A stretch of 64,000 bases of DNA, from the NCBI GenBank assembly GCA_020740775.1, contig JAHEWK010000002.1, positions 1,240,001-1,304,000 on the forward strand. Direction: 5' to 3'. Positions 22,061-33,527 of this stretch are shown in pieces. Both the position numbers and the translations under genes were made by a program. Source of the DNA: Ilyonectria destructans (Eukaryota > Ascomycota > Sordariomycetes > Hypocreales > Nectriaceae). Below the pieces are notes generated by a model. It was not told where the DNA came from. It did not search any database and saw only the letters and a program-made list of their open reading frames with translations. Positions within the stretch are counted from its first letter, which is position 1. Each line of letters starts with the position of its first letter.

Positions 22061-23553
22061 GAAAGCCTCCGTACGGATAATTAACAGCCCAATCCACAAT
22101 CCTCGGAGGGTTGTATGCCTATGCAGCCATGGTGAGTGCGTAGGAGAGTGAGGTTAAACTAATTAGCCAATTTAATTATCGAAGGCCCGGGGCTGTTTGC
22201 AGCTAATTATTTGAAAGCATATACGTCATATATATTGCCCAAGTAAGAATGTACTTCTCACCCAAGTAATTGTCGCCATACTCCTGCAGCTTGTAAAACA
22301 GGTTTGGCTTCTTAACTTCATGTGGCTTGCCCAAATTCGAAAAACTACCATTACTAAATCTATTTTACAATCAGGTCCCGTGAATTTCCACAACATGCAC
22401 AAATACTCCGATAAGGATATCAATAAGCTACGAGGGACTGTATTGCGCGTCTTGCATCACCACAAATGCGAATGAGCGAGGTCGTATAGGGTAGCGTTCC
22501 ATTACCTAATGGCAAGTTAAACTTATGCAGATGGGCTCTCCCGGCACGTATAGGAAATGTTACCCTAAAAACCCCGATCAATTAATGAATAACCCGCTTA
22601 ATCGAGACGAATAAGACCTTCACTACGGCTCTAGTGCGAGAGAGAAAGGTCGGCAAGTGGGAGAAAGCAGCAGCTTTGGATCTTGGTAAAATGCTACCAC
22701 ACCTCGAGGTGCGCCTTACACGACCCTTGAGGAAGAAGTAATCATCACTACTATATTTATCCGAATACCATGCATAATCCGTATTTAGCCCGCCTTATCA
22801 TCGCCACACGAGGCATTAAATCGGTACTTTCATGCGTAACTTACTCTGTCCGGACCGTCGGTGGCCGGTTTCATCGGGTTTCACGGAGCTCGGAACCGCC
22901 ACTGTCGCAGAACATGGGTGCAGCTGTGTGATCGCCGGCACGAAACTCAAGCAGAAGGGAAAGCAATTTTTAGCTCTCATTATTGCGGCTGAGGTGCTTC
23001 CCCTCTCATACCGAATGCCAGTTCCGAGCATGTCGTGTTTTCACAGAATTGGACAGGCGCCACGGTAAACAAAGTAACAGAGCAAATGAATTTCTATACA
23101 GATCTGGCCCAAGAGTCCCGCAAGGAGATAGTCTACCCATTGGTGTCCCGTTCCCATACAAACACCGGCATCTCATGTGAGGCTGCCAACCCGATAAACC
23201 TCCAGACCTAGCATCTACTGCTAGGCCTAACAATTAGTACAAAACCACCAACATGTTTAAACACCAGACCGCGTTCGCAGTGTTAGACACCTTGAGCAAG
23301 TCCAATGTCTTAAAGTCCTCCCAACTCCCACCAACGTGTCTTGAAGCGAGAGTTTCTTCACGCCTCGAGACCTCCTCGCCCAAGGGAACAGCAACAATCC
23401 CGACGCGGAACCTGTGAGCAAAGGCTTTACGCCTCGAGTCGTGAAAAAAATGTGTATTACCCCGAAGGGTGCCGCTATGTCGCCGGTATCCGAGGCCTCC
23501 GGGGCCGTGGCACCGTCGATCGTAGTAGCATAGCTCTTCCTCCGCCGCCCGAC
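22061..23553. other. AT-rich gene-poor region
   Basis: Between the relic and the repeat-rich secreted protein gene, reading frames are short and lack protein-like composition. Much of 22080-22850 is AT-rich. No structured RNA, inverted repeat or transposon frame was recognised. Confidence 0.45.
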
Positions 23554-25102
23554 CTAGTACTTAAGCCTTGCCCCGGCCCCGTCCCCGCCCGCGCCCTCGC
23601 CCCGGCCTGAAACCGTCTTGTTTCCGTTAGCACCCTGTTGGCTTGAAGAGCTTGAGAACTGACTGTTTCCTCCAAAGCCTCCTTGATTGCCTTGATTGCC
23701 TTGATTGCCTTGGTTGCCCTGATTGCCTTGGTTTGCATCTTGCTGTCCACCCTGGTTTGCATCTTGCTGTCCACCCTGGTTTGCATCTTGCTGTCCACCC
23801 TGGTTTGCATCTTGCTGTCCACCCTGGTTTGCATCTTGCTGTCCACCCTGGTTTGCATCTTGCTGTCCACCCTGAGCGGCATCACCCTGAGCGGCATCAC
23901 CTTGCTGGCCATTGTTCTGGTTCTGATCCTGTTGGTTTCCTTGGTTGCCCTGGTTTGCATCTTGCTGTCCACCATTCGCGGCATCGCCCTGAGCGGCATC
24001 ACCTTGCTGGCCGTTGTTCTGGTTTTGACCGTTGTTGGCATTGTTGCCTCCATTGTTCTGGTTTTGACCGTTGTTGGCATTGTTGTTGCCTCCATTGTTG
24101 CCTCCTCCACCGGCACCGACAGTAACTCTGATGCAGTCATCCTGAGCACCTCGCTGAGCCACGGGCATCAGCACGGGCTGATGGTTCGCAGCCGAAGACA
24201 TAGAGCAGATGCGGTAGTTGCCGGCAGGCAGACCTCCAGTCACAGTAGCAGTAAGAAGACCCTGACCATTGCCTGCGTCGTTGATACCCTTGAAGAAGGC
24301 AAACTGCGTGGCGTCCAATGCGTTGGTGGGGTTCAGAGAGTTTCCAGTGTCTTGGACCGTGACGTGGGTGTGACCAATGATCTGGCCGCCGCCGTCGAGA
24401 TCCTGAGGAGCCGAGTAGTATGTGGTTTGCGCGTTGGTGAAGGTACCAGCTGAAAGACCGGACGTCTGGACCGAGATGTCGAAGTCGGTGTTTTCTTGGA
24501 CGTCGTCACCGTTCTGCGGGCTAACAAACACGGACGAGACCATCTTGTTTGTGGCCGGGATTTTACCCATTGCTATCACGGTCAGTTTGAGGAGGTGAAC
24601 GGATTGATTAATAACTTACGGATTCCGTTGCAGGACCCTCCTGTGTTCTGCTCACCATTGGTGAGAGTCTCACCCGAACAGAAGTTGATAAAGTTGGCTT
24701 GATCGCTGGCTACTAGTTAGTCATTGCTTTTAAACGTTCAGGAATATGCACTTACGTCGCGGAAGCCGATTGACCATCTGCCGGCTGTTGGTTACCGTCT
24801 TGCTGAGATCCGGTTTGGACAGCGTTGGCGTCCAGGGTCGCATCGCCTCCAGCATTGTTGTTGGCGCCATCGGCTTGATCTTGGCCCTGGTTCTGACCCT
24901 GATTTCCATTCTGGCCCTGGTTCTGACCCTGGTTTCCATTCTGGCCCTGGTTCTGGCCCTGGTTTCCACCAAATTTGCCACCTCCGCCGCCGAATTGTCG
25001 TCGATTGAGGGTGCGAGTAAAGGGAGTTCGCCGGTTGAAAGCAGCGGCGTCTGACAGGGCCGCAATGCCCAAGATGGCAACGATAACGCCCTTGATCTGC
25101 AT
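23554..25102 (-). CDS. Secreted repeat-rich surface protein
   Basis: Three exons (25102-24756, 24705-24620, 24572-23554) give 483 residues; introns are 50 and 47 bp. A signal peptide (MQIKGVIVAILGIAALSDAA) is followed by FNRRTPFTRTLNRRQF, which holds dibasic (Kex2-like) sites. A Gly/Gln/Asn-repeat linker precedes a conserved extracellular domain of about 170 residues: FCSGETLTNGEQNTGGSCNG, GQIIGHTHVTVQD, FAFFKGINDAGNGQGLL, NHQPVLMPVAQRGAQDDCIR. This domain is widespread in fungal secreted proteins, some misleadingly annotated as ribosomal protein S17. A long QQDANQGG/GNQ repeat tail ends GAGGDGAGARLKY; no GPI signal is evident. Likely an extracellular or wall-associated protein, with repeats prone to length change. 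Confidence 0.85.
23731..23874 (-). repeat. 24-bp coding tandem repeat, six copies
   Basis: Six head-to-tail 24-bp units at 23731, 23755, 23779, 23803, 23827 and 23851 encode the octapeptide repeat QQDANQGG of the secreted protein. A diverged seventh copy lies near 23956. To the left, about five 9-bp TTGATTGCC-like units (23683-23730) encode GNQ repeats. Copies are nearly identical, suggesting recent expansion or homogenisation. Confidence 0.9.
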
Positions 25103-27355
25103 GTTGACTGCGGTGATCTCGGTGTTGTAAATAGAAGGAGGGAGTTGAAAGTCGAAAGTCGAAAGTTGATGAATAATATGGGCGGTTCCAGACCGGGTTA
25201 AGAGTAATACTGAGAAGAGCGAATAAAGGAACGGTCACAGACACAGGTTCAACTGAGTCTTAGTGAAGGAACGAATGTGAGAAAAAGAGACACCGCCAGC
25301 GTTGAATGGAAGAGAAGGGACTGGTCAACAGGAGACGAAGGGCGGATGGAGGGTTTAAAACATATGAGAGCTGAAGTGATGAGAGCGGAGATCAAGTTGC
25401 CGAGAAGTTGAATTATATGCGGCAGGTTCGACACGGGGAGGCACACCAGACGGATGCCAGCTCGGCGGGAGCAGGGGCCGGATACAGGGTCGCATTTCCA
25501 GGGTGTGTGCGTCTCCACGAGGTTGCAGAGACACCATACGCGGACACGGCTAAGAGAGAAAGGGGATTCGCTCTGCGCCTTGGCGAGAGGGCTGGTAGAG
25601 AGCGATCAAACCCGAAGAGCTACACCACGGCTGGGGATCGTGGGAACGAGGAGGCTAGGGTCGTCTGAAGAGGTGGCATGCGAGACAGAGCCGATACCTG
25701 GAGGCAGACCGGGGCGCCAGGGGTGTTTAGGTCTAAGGGCTACTAGGCGATGTCATAATAGCGGAGGCAGGAGTTAGGGCGTGGGAGGGTGAGACGGCGA
25801 TTGCTCTAACAGCAAGGCTTGGCATCTCGGGCCTCGAGATACAAGAGAGAGAAACCGAAGCCCTGCTCCCTCGACGTCAAAAGAGGGACTAGATGCGGCT
25901 CCAGACGTCGCAGCGCGTTGCCGTGGGCTCCTCGGGCCTGCAGCGACCCGGCGGCGCAGCCAATAGCGGCCCGCGCCAAGATGCATCGCCCGCGGGATGC
26001 CAGGCACACGGCGTTTCGGCTTCGAGACGACGCCAGTAAGCGCGGTGTCAGAGCTCTGTGAGACGAGGTGCGAAGGGGTCGGAGCGAGTAGGGATTGTGC
26101 GAGTCATGGGCCAGCTTTAACCTTGATGCCCCTGCTGGACGGCCGGCCGTATCCGATCGTCGATTCACTAATTTCACTTCCGGGGTTCGCGTGCCGGTCG
26201 AGAGGCTGAGAGGCTGTCGCTGGGATGCCTTCGGACCCTTTCCTGAGGCCCGCAGTGCTGCCGCAGCGTCTCCATTTTATTACAGGCGGCTTAAATTAAA
26301 TTAATGTATGAGTAGCTATAGAGATAAGACGGATATAGCAACAACACAGCTCAGGCCGTTGTTTTCGCAGCCGCCTGGGTCGTCTGCGCTCTCCACGCTC
26401 TCCACCGCCGCTCAACCGTTCTCCGCCCTAGCCTCTGTTACAAGATGCAGACATCGCCCAAAGCCCAGAGCGCATGACACCAACTAATCCATCTTGACTT
26501 CTCCCAGGATGATCCCCAAATGTGCCGAAGCGCCGTAAACATGCCGACTTTTCCGCCATAGCTAAAGTGGCGGCCCATCAGCGTCAAGTTCGTCCGCCCA
26601 CGGTCAGGGCGAATCCGGGCTCAAACACATCCGCACTCCTTCAATTTTGCATTATTCGGCAACTTGGCGATCCCGTTGCCTGTCTATCCGGATTGCTAAC
26701 TAATTTGCCATCTTTTCGCTCAAGGCATTTCGCTCGGCTTGGATAACCGAGAGGTAGCATTGTAGTGTCGGTGTAAAACCCCAACTCCAGTCACACGGAA
26801 CCCAGCGCTGGCCCGCGATGTAACCCCGCGACGTCCAACTTCCGACCTGGATGACACATGGCCAAATTTTTCGAAACACCGCCGATCCTGGGGGACTTGG
26901 AGGAGTTTCCAAGCCCTACGAAACTCGGTTTCCTCCTGCCAGAACAATAGTTCCAACCTCGATCTCCGGAGCTGCGACAATCCAAGACTCAGGTCCACGG
27001 CTCGTGTCAGGTCCCGTCTTAGTGAGAAGCTTGTCACCTTTCATCCCATCTCATCCACTTTAATGGATTGTCGCAGCAACGCGGTAGCATGGATTTTCTG
27101 GAACGGGTGCGGGCGCCACTCTTCACAAGATGCCGTTTATTGCGGTGCCTTGGGCCATACAACGCATTGTCGATGTCATCACGACTTTGCTTTGCTGCCC
27201 CTCTCTCGTTGATTGACACTAGGGCTGAGACGATGCGAACCCGGACTCTGCTACTCCAAACTGTTTGATTCCCAATCCAGACATGCCAAATACTTGTAGC
27301 GGGTCTCGTGTCCAAACACGACCAGCTCTGACGTTTATGCCCCTTCGCTTATCTC
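25103..27355. other. Intergenic region, no gene seen
   Basis: The first few hundred bases must contain the promoter and leader of the secreted protein gene. Beyond that, frames such as 25806-26177 (minus) are Arg/Ser/Ala-rich chance frames. The 3' end of the S1/P1 nuclease gene borders the right side. No RNA gene was recognised. Confidence 0.5.
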
Positions 27356-28408
27356 TTACAACTCTTCGGAAATCTTGTTCTCGGCTTGGTAGGCGTCGAC
27401 GATGCGGTCCAACCAAGCGGCCATTCTATATCCTGCACGGGCAACCTGCTTCTCAATCACGGGACCAGCATTCTCATAGTACTCGCCTCCAAGCTCCTTG
27501 CCCTCGATGGCATGCGCACCTTCGGGAAGCACTACAGCCGTTGGTCAGTCTCACAATCCGTTTTGATGGACCCTTCGGGATCAACTTACCATACTTGCAC
27601 ACAAGGGCGTTAGTCTCTCTTGACCACGCAAGAGCAGTGTTGATAGCATTATCCAGATCCACGTCCTTCAACCACGAATCCTTCTCGGCCGCAAACTTGC
27701 CCTCACTAATGGCAGTGGCAAGCTCACCGGACCACTTCTCAGCGATGGCCATGGGCTCGCCGTGCAAGCCCCCGAGGAACTTCTCCATGATGGAGCTGTC
27801 CCACACATGGTGCAGGTTGTACCGGTTGCCGTCGAAGTGCACGTAGATACGGTTGCCGCCGAGAGCGGTGTTCTCGTTGTGCAGCGGCTGGTGCATGTCG
27901 CCGATGAAGTGGACAACGAACTTGGCCGCCTGCTCGCGCTGCCAGGTGGGCAGCTCGGAGTCTAGCGACTGCTTGGTGTAGTTGGCGAGCGCGTTGATGA
28001 CGCAGCCGCCATCCTTGCAGTCACGCTCATAGTCGACGCTGCAGTCGGTCGGGGGCGCATCGTGGGCGTCGATGAAGTGGAAGTTCTTCGTGAAGCGACC
28101 CCAGTCGGTGTAGCGGATAGAGTCGGCCCAGGGCGCGACGGTCGCGAGGTAGTCGGGCGCGTCGCTCCCGAGCAGCTCCTGGAAGAAGGCCTCGGTGGTG
28201 TTGGAGACGATGCGACTGGCGAGGTACGCCGTCGTCATGTGTCCAAGACCTGCGCGACGTCATCAGCATTCAATTCAACCCGCAGCACTCGGGACGAGCT
28301 CCGAGCTCCAAGCTCCGAGGTCGGGGGGTTCTACATACTGCCCCAGGCGGCGGCTCCGGGAAGGCCGATGGCGCCGATGGCCAACGCGGTGGTGGAGAGA
28401 AGCTTCAT
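27356..28408 (-). CDS. Secreted S1/P1-type zinc nuclease
   Basis: Three exons (28408-28339, 28249-27590, 27531-27356) encode 301 residues. A signal peptide (MKLLSTTALAIGAIGLPGAA) precedes A|WGSLGHMTTAY; cleavage before Trp22 would expose the N-terminal Trp that binds zinc in nuclease P1. The trinuclear zinc ligands are visible in order: Trp22, the His of LGHMT, Asp in PWADSIRY, His in FHFIDA, His/Asp/His in VHFIGDMHQPLH, and His/Asp in HHVWDSS. The disulfide-type CSVDYERDCKDGGC is present. Family members cleave single-stranded DNA and RNA to 5'-mononucleotides and remove 3'-phosphates, usually outside the cell for phosphate or nucleoside supply. The last exon (LPEGAHAIEGKELGGEYY) completes the fold. 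Confidence 0.95.
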
Positions 28409-29815
28409 GGCCGGATGGAATTGGTGATGGAAGGATGGAATGTGAGGAAATGGGTGCTCCCTAATGACCTCGTGCGTGGGGGAGATCAAGACGAGCAAGG
28501 GGCGGAGCTCGAAGCTGCTGGGGAGCGTATATATACACTCTGCCAACTCAGCGAAACTAGAACCTGGAACTACTACGTAGACTACGCGTCCATCCGAAGC
28601 GCTGCAAGGCTGCGAAAGCGAGCCTAGATTCCAATAGCCCTGTGTTTAGCACACCTGGTTGGCCTGTGGCGGCGACCAAACCAATACAAGTTGCTGGAGG
28701 AACCAGGGGTCCATGAAACCATTGGCATTGGGGCCGGGACAAAGCGGCCTGGGCGCGCCGCAGCGAATCGTTTGCCCCACGTAAAGCTGGCCTGCGACTC
28801 TGACTGGTCTTATGTGAGTCTGCCTGTCTCTAGGGTGAGTCGTCGGTGCCGCCCAGGCAGGCTGCGGCTGGCTGATCGCTGCATGGAGAAATGCGCTGGC
28901 CCAACTGGGAAGACAAAGAGCTCAGCTCTGCTCCGCAATCCTGGGACGCATGAAGTGGAGGGAAAGGAAGGCAGCTTGCCGAAGGGATCTACATCGATTA
29001 TTACGGACGGAGAGCGAAGCTCCACACTAAGAAAGGAAAGACAGACGGGAATCTCAATTGAGAGTAGACGGAACCTAGACCTCTTCCCACCGTGCGACCT
29101 CCTTATCACAGCGGCATAAATACAGTGACATTGTAGAATATCAGAGGACCTACCCTACACGCCATGTGTGATGTAACTGAGGTCGCAACCTAGCCACGGA
29201 TTATGCAGTTGCAGTGCATCCCGTGCGCGGGTGGCATGGCATCGGTTCGAAGGGTCCCCCCCTCCAATAGGTAATAGGAACCTCTAAGCCCCGGTTTTTA
29301 GCTCACAAGATCTGGCCCCGCAGCCCTGTGACGCACAGTTGCAGCGCCCTCACCGATAAGGGTGGCCAACCAATGGCCAATACGGGCAGCCCAGTTGCAA
29401 ACTGCGAGCAGCCGGTCGCCACTGATACCCGCTTTGCACCGCGCGATAACCCGCTTCGCGATGATGGGAGCCACTGATAACGCACGATGGGCCTGATAGC
29501 TCGCTGGGGGCCACCAGCAAGGGTCGGTAGAGCCACCAGCCGTGTCCACCACAGAGGGGTCTTATCAGACGGCCCCCCCGTTGTCGGGAGAAGTGAGTCT
29601 ATGGCGGCTCAGTGTGTGACCTGACTCTTCTCCCTCCCTTGGAACCACCTCCAAACCCGGTCGCGTGAGCTTCTCTTGTGCTCTTGCCCTGCTCATCCTC
29701 CTCCCCTCTCACCTCCCTCTCACTCCCTCACATCTCCCGGTCACTGGTCCCCCGGCCATCTCTGCTCAATCCCTAATCTTGGAACTTGGGCTCAGCACCA
29801 CTGCGCCGAGTCACA
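28409..29815. promoter_or_regulatory. Divergent promoter region, nuclease and PQ-loop genes
   Basis: About 1.4 kb separates the two divergent starts. Apart from the TATA element near the nuclease, a CT-rich leader tract (about 29620-29780) precedes the PQ-loop ATG. No gene or RNA was recognised in between. Confidence 0.45.
28528..28535 (-). promoter_or_regulatory. TATA box of the S1/P1 nuclease gene
   Basis: TATATATA lies about 120 bp upstream of the nuclease ATG (28408), a suitable place for a TATA element in a fungal gene. It is palindromic, so strand is assigned by context. Confidence 0.5.
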
Positions 29816-31072
29816 ATGCAGCTTCTGACCACCAATGTCCTCGCCGCTGCGGCGCAGCACCTCCCGATCACAGAGGCCTTATCGGGCATCTTTGGCAGCA
29901 TCAGCTTGACTGCTTGGATCTGCCTCCTCGTGCGTTTCTCCCCCGCGCATATCGCGCCGCTGCGCTCCCCGAAGCCTGAGCCCTGACTGACCGCCGTCGC
30001 AGCTCCCCCAGTTGGCCGCCAACTACAAGGCGCAGAGTGCCGATGGCCTCAGCATGGCCTTTCTCATCGTCTGGCTTGTCGGAGACCTGTCAAACCTCAT
30101 CGGTTCGTACCACCTCGCGTTTTCGTTCCCTGCATGACGCTAGAAATTCTTCACACTCAAATTTTGTCGGCATCCAAATTCAGCCGAGCTGGATCGTCGG
30201 GCGTCTCCCTTGATTAGAAAAATTTCACTTTGGTGGCGTACGCCATCACCCACTGCCATGAATGCTAACGGAACACCCTAGGAGCATTATTCACCCGCCT
30301 CGCCCCGACTGCAGTTGCATTGGCCAGTTATTTCTGCATTGCCGACATGATCCTCATCACCCAGACCATCTACTACCGCACCGTCAGCGCCCGCCGAGCC
30401 CGAGAGCACAATGAACAGCCCGTCGACGCCTCTGAGGAGTCTCCTCTGCTCGCGAGGCGAAGGACCTCATCTTTTGGCCTCCCCGGATCTCAGCGCCGTC
30501 ACGCGACTCACACCGAGACGTCCCTAGAGCCATTGAGAAAGATGGTGACCGGCGAGGACGAGACCCCCGACAGCCACCCCTGGGCCCACAACGCGCTGAG
30601 CCTGCTCGCCGTCTACCTCATCGGCTTTGTTGGCTGGTTCGTTTCGTACAAGGCCGGCGCCTGGGATAACACTGAGCCCAGCGCTCCTAGCCCTACCACG
30701 ACCACCGAGAGCACGACCGAGATCATTGGCCTTACCCTCGGATACTTCAGCGCCGTTTGCTACCTATGGTATGTGTGTCTAGCTCGAAGATGTCAGACTT
30801 GACTAACAAATCACAGCGCCCGAATCCCTCAGATCATCAAGAACTACCGAGAGCAGTCGTGTGAAGGTCTTGCGCTTCTTTTCTTCATGCTCTCTATGAC
30901 CGGCAACCTGACGTACGGCGCGAGCCTCGTCTCCTATTCGCAGGACAAGAACTACCTGCTGAAGACGCTCCCCTGGCTTCTGGGATCCCTGGGAACCATT
31001 GTCGAGGACTGCGTCATCTTTCTCCAGTTCCGACTGTACTCGAACAACGACCGAACCAGCGCGGTCATCTAA
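29816..31072 (+). CDS. PQ-loop vacuolar amino acid transporter, Ypq1-like
   Basis: Four exons (29816-29929, 30003-30102, 30282-30768, 30817-31072) encode 318 residues. Two PQ-loop motifs are plain: LPQLAANYKAQSADGLS near residue 40 and IPQIIKNYREQSCEGLA near residue 236. They lie in two three-helix repeats, giving seven spans. Between them is a long hydrophilic loop with SPLLARRRTSSFGL; EESPLL resembles an acidic dileucine vacuolar sorting signal. The pattern matches the yeast Ypq1-3 and animal PQLC2 group, which export lysine, arginine and other cationic amino acids from vacuole or lysosome. The fungal loop differs in length. Exon junctions fall at conserved places before both PQ motifs. Confidence 0.9.
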
Positions 31073-31618
31073 TTGGCGTAACGGAGGACTCATACAGGCA
31101 GGCGGGTGACCACGAGACGTGGCGCGATTCGGAGAACTGGGAGATGCTGCATGGATAGGCGTTTGGGCATGTGTGTTTTGTGCGGGAGGGCTTCCGCGAG
31201 AATCGCGTAATGGCCGGTTCGGCAGACAGGACCGGGGCTCGGGCTACGGCCAAGGGACTAATTCAGCATTGCATTGGATATCATGTAACTGCGGATTTTT
31301 CGGCTAGATGTTTTTACTTTGCATTGGACTTCCGAATTTACCATTGAACATGGAATCCACCTTGAGCTAGAGCGTGAAGCGTTTGCAATCGGCGTGCTAT
31401 TATTACCCGGCCATGTGGGTCCGCCCCGACGCCGATACCCTCCGATGGCGGGGGCTATTTTGTGTGGATGGCGGGGTCCTCTTGCGTCGACTCATTCACT
31501 CAACACCAAAATTTCCTATCCCATCATTCCGCCATCTCCTTGCCTTTTGCCGCATATAATACTGATTCTGTGTCCCTCCCCCGACGCAATTGACACTACT
31601 GGAAACCACGTCGACACC
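31073..31618. promoter_or_regulatory. Promoter of aspartate-semialdehyde dehydrogenase gene
   Basis: About 545 bp lies between the PQ-loop stop and the next start. It contains CGACTCAT (about 31489), one mismatch from the TGACTCA site of the amino acid control activator Cpc1/Gcn4, and a pyrimidine-rich, AT-containing leader. The link to regulation is only suggestive. Confidence 0.35.
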
Positions 31619-32977
31619 ATGGCTCCCGAATTCACCACCAAGACAGTCGGTATGCGCCCCTCTCCCGCAGTACATGGCCTGTTTACCCCTCCATCCATGA
31701 TGGCAATCCCCTCGGCCCACGCGCCGCAGCTCCCTCATAATCGCATCGCAGAATAGCTAACACTGCCCGCGTCTAGGTGTCCTCGGATGCACCGGCTCCG
31801 TCGGCCAGCGCTTCATCCTCCTCCTCGCCCAGCACCCCTTCCTGAAGCTCCACGCCATCGGCGCCTCGTCGCGCTCCGCCGGCAAGAAGTACAAGGATGC
31901 CGTGCGGTGGAAGCAGGCCGCGCCCATGGGCGACGTCGCCGAGATGGTCGTGAGAGAGTGCAAGGCTGAGGAGTTCAAGGATTGCGATGTTGTCTTCAGC
32001 GGTCTCGACTCTGACGTCGCTGGCGAGATCGGTATGGCCCTCACCCGTCTCCCTCAACTCTGCCCTCGATAGGGAATAGCATGTGAAGGACGAATACTTG
32101 CTCACTACTCAACGCCTACAGAGCTCGAATTCACCAAGGCCGAAATCCCTGTCTTCTCTAACGCTAAGAACTACCGCCGCGACCCCCTCGTGCCCCTCGT
32201 CGTCCCCACCGTCAACCTCTCCCACCTCGACCTCATCCCTCACCAGCGCGCCCAGCGCGGCATGACCAAGGGCTTCCTGGTCTGCAACTCCAACTGCGCC
32301 GTCATTGGACTCGTCATCCCCTTCGCCGCCCTCCAGGCCGCCTTCGGCCCCATCTCCACCGTCAGCATCGTCACAATGCAGGCGGTCTCCGGCGCTGGCT
32401 ACCCCGGCGTGTCCAGCATGGACATCATCGACAACGTCGTGCCCTACATCCAGGGGGAGGAGGACAAGCTCGAGACCGAGGCCCGCAAGATTCTCGGCCG
32501 CATCGACGACGCCAAGACGGCCTTCATCGAGCAGGACGGCCTCCGCGTGTCCGCCTCGTGCAACCGCGTCCCCGTCATGGACGGCCACACCGCCTGTGTC
32601 AGCCTCAAGTTCGAGCGCCAGCCCGCCCCCTCGGCCGAGCAGGTCAAGGAGGCCCTCCGCAACTACCAACCCGAGGCTCTGGCGCTCGGCTGCCCGTCCG
32701 CCCCCACCCCGGCGATCAAGGTCTTCGACGAGCCCGACCGCCCTCAGCCCCGTCTGGACCGCGAGTTGAGCCGTGGCTACACCGTTAGCGTCGGCCGCGT
32801 GCGCGAGGATGAGAGCGGCATCTTCGACCTCAAGTTTGTTGCTCTTAGCCACAACAGTGAGTCCTCCTTAGCCCCATTTCAGAACTGTACATGTGCTAAC
32901 TATCCGTAGCCGTCATCGGCGCTGCTGGTTCCTCGATATTGAACGCCGAGGCTGCTGTCCTCAAGGGATACATCTAA
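31619..32977 (+). CDS. HOM2: Aspartate-semialdehyde dehydrogenase
   Basis: Four exons (31619-31649, 31777-32031, 32122-32856, 32910-32977) encode 362 residues, close to the yeast enzyme. The N-terminal NADP-binding loop [14 protein letters not shown] is rebuilt by splicing. The catalytic cysteine is at about residue 154 in [10 protein letters not shown]. The substrate and dimer region has [20 protein letters not shown], and the second conserved site is [13 protein letters not shown]. The enzyme reduces aspartyl phosphate to aspartate semialdehyde in the cytosol, the branch point to homoserine, threonine and methionine. The last exon adds [20 protein letters not shown]. The gene is in the same direction as the PQ-loop gene and converges on the RING gene. 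Nothing looks broken. Confidence 0.97.
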
Positions 32978-33527
32978 ATCAAGTAGTCGACTGGAGTTGG
33001 AATTTAGCAAAATATCGAAAATCGTACGGCTTGGGATAAATAGAATGGAATGCTTCTGGAGTTCACAAATGACCTTGACCAAGCGTGAATACTTGTCCTG
33101 GTTCAGTATCAACATAACTACATATGTGGGTGTCGTGAGAGTAAACTGTTTACGCATTTATATTCAAGACCGGCCGCCGCGATCATAGCGGCTAGCCACG
33201 AGGGTATATATAAAACCTACTATCCAAGCGCCGATGCACATGGTCTCCCATTGCGCCTTGCACCCCTGCCAATGGTCTACACGCGAGTTCTCCATCAATA
33301 CCGTGGTGGTAATACCAACGGAACAATCCCAATAACGTAAAAGAAATCCAACCTGTAAAGAGTGCTGTTGTGGCCTGAAACGATGTCCACCTGCTATGTT
33401 GAAGTCCGCTACCCACCATGATGCGCCATAAATAATACGAATGCAAATCAATAAACAACCGCCACATGTTCAGTACGCCCGATGATTCGTCAATTGAAAT
33501 ATTCGGGCGATATTGAATCTCTAGGTC
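32978..33527. other. Convergent intergenic region, no gene seen
   Basis: The spacer lies between the 3' ends of the HOM2-type gene and the RING ligase gene. It is AT-rich with no coding signal or RNA gene recognised; it should contain both terminators. Confidence 0.5.

Noticed and set aside
23683..24453. Plus-strand frames of Leu/Cys/His repeats
   Set aside because: These are antisense shadows of the Gln/Asn/Gly repeat region of the secreted protein.
25806..26177. Arg/Ala/Ser-rich minus-strand frame
   Set aside because: No start context, no domain, and overlapping frames of similar quality exist on the other strand.
32109..32852. Long minus-strand frame over the HOM2-type gene
   Set aside because: It is the antisense shadow of a codon-biased, well-identified enzyme gene.
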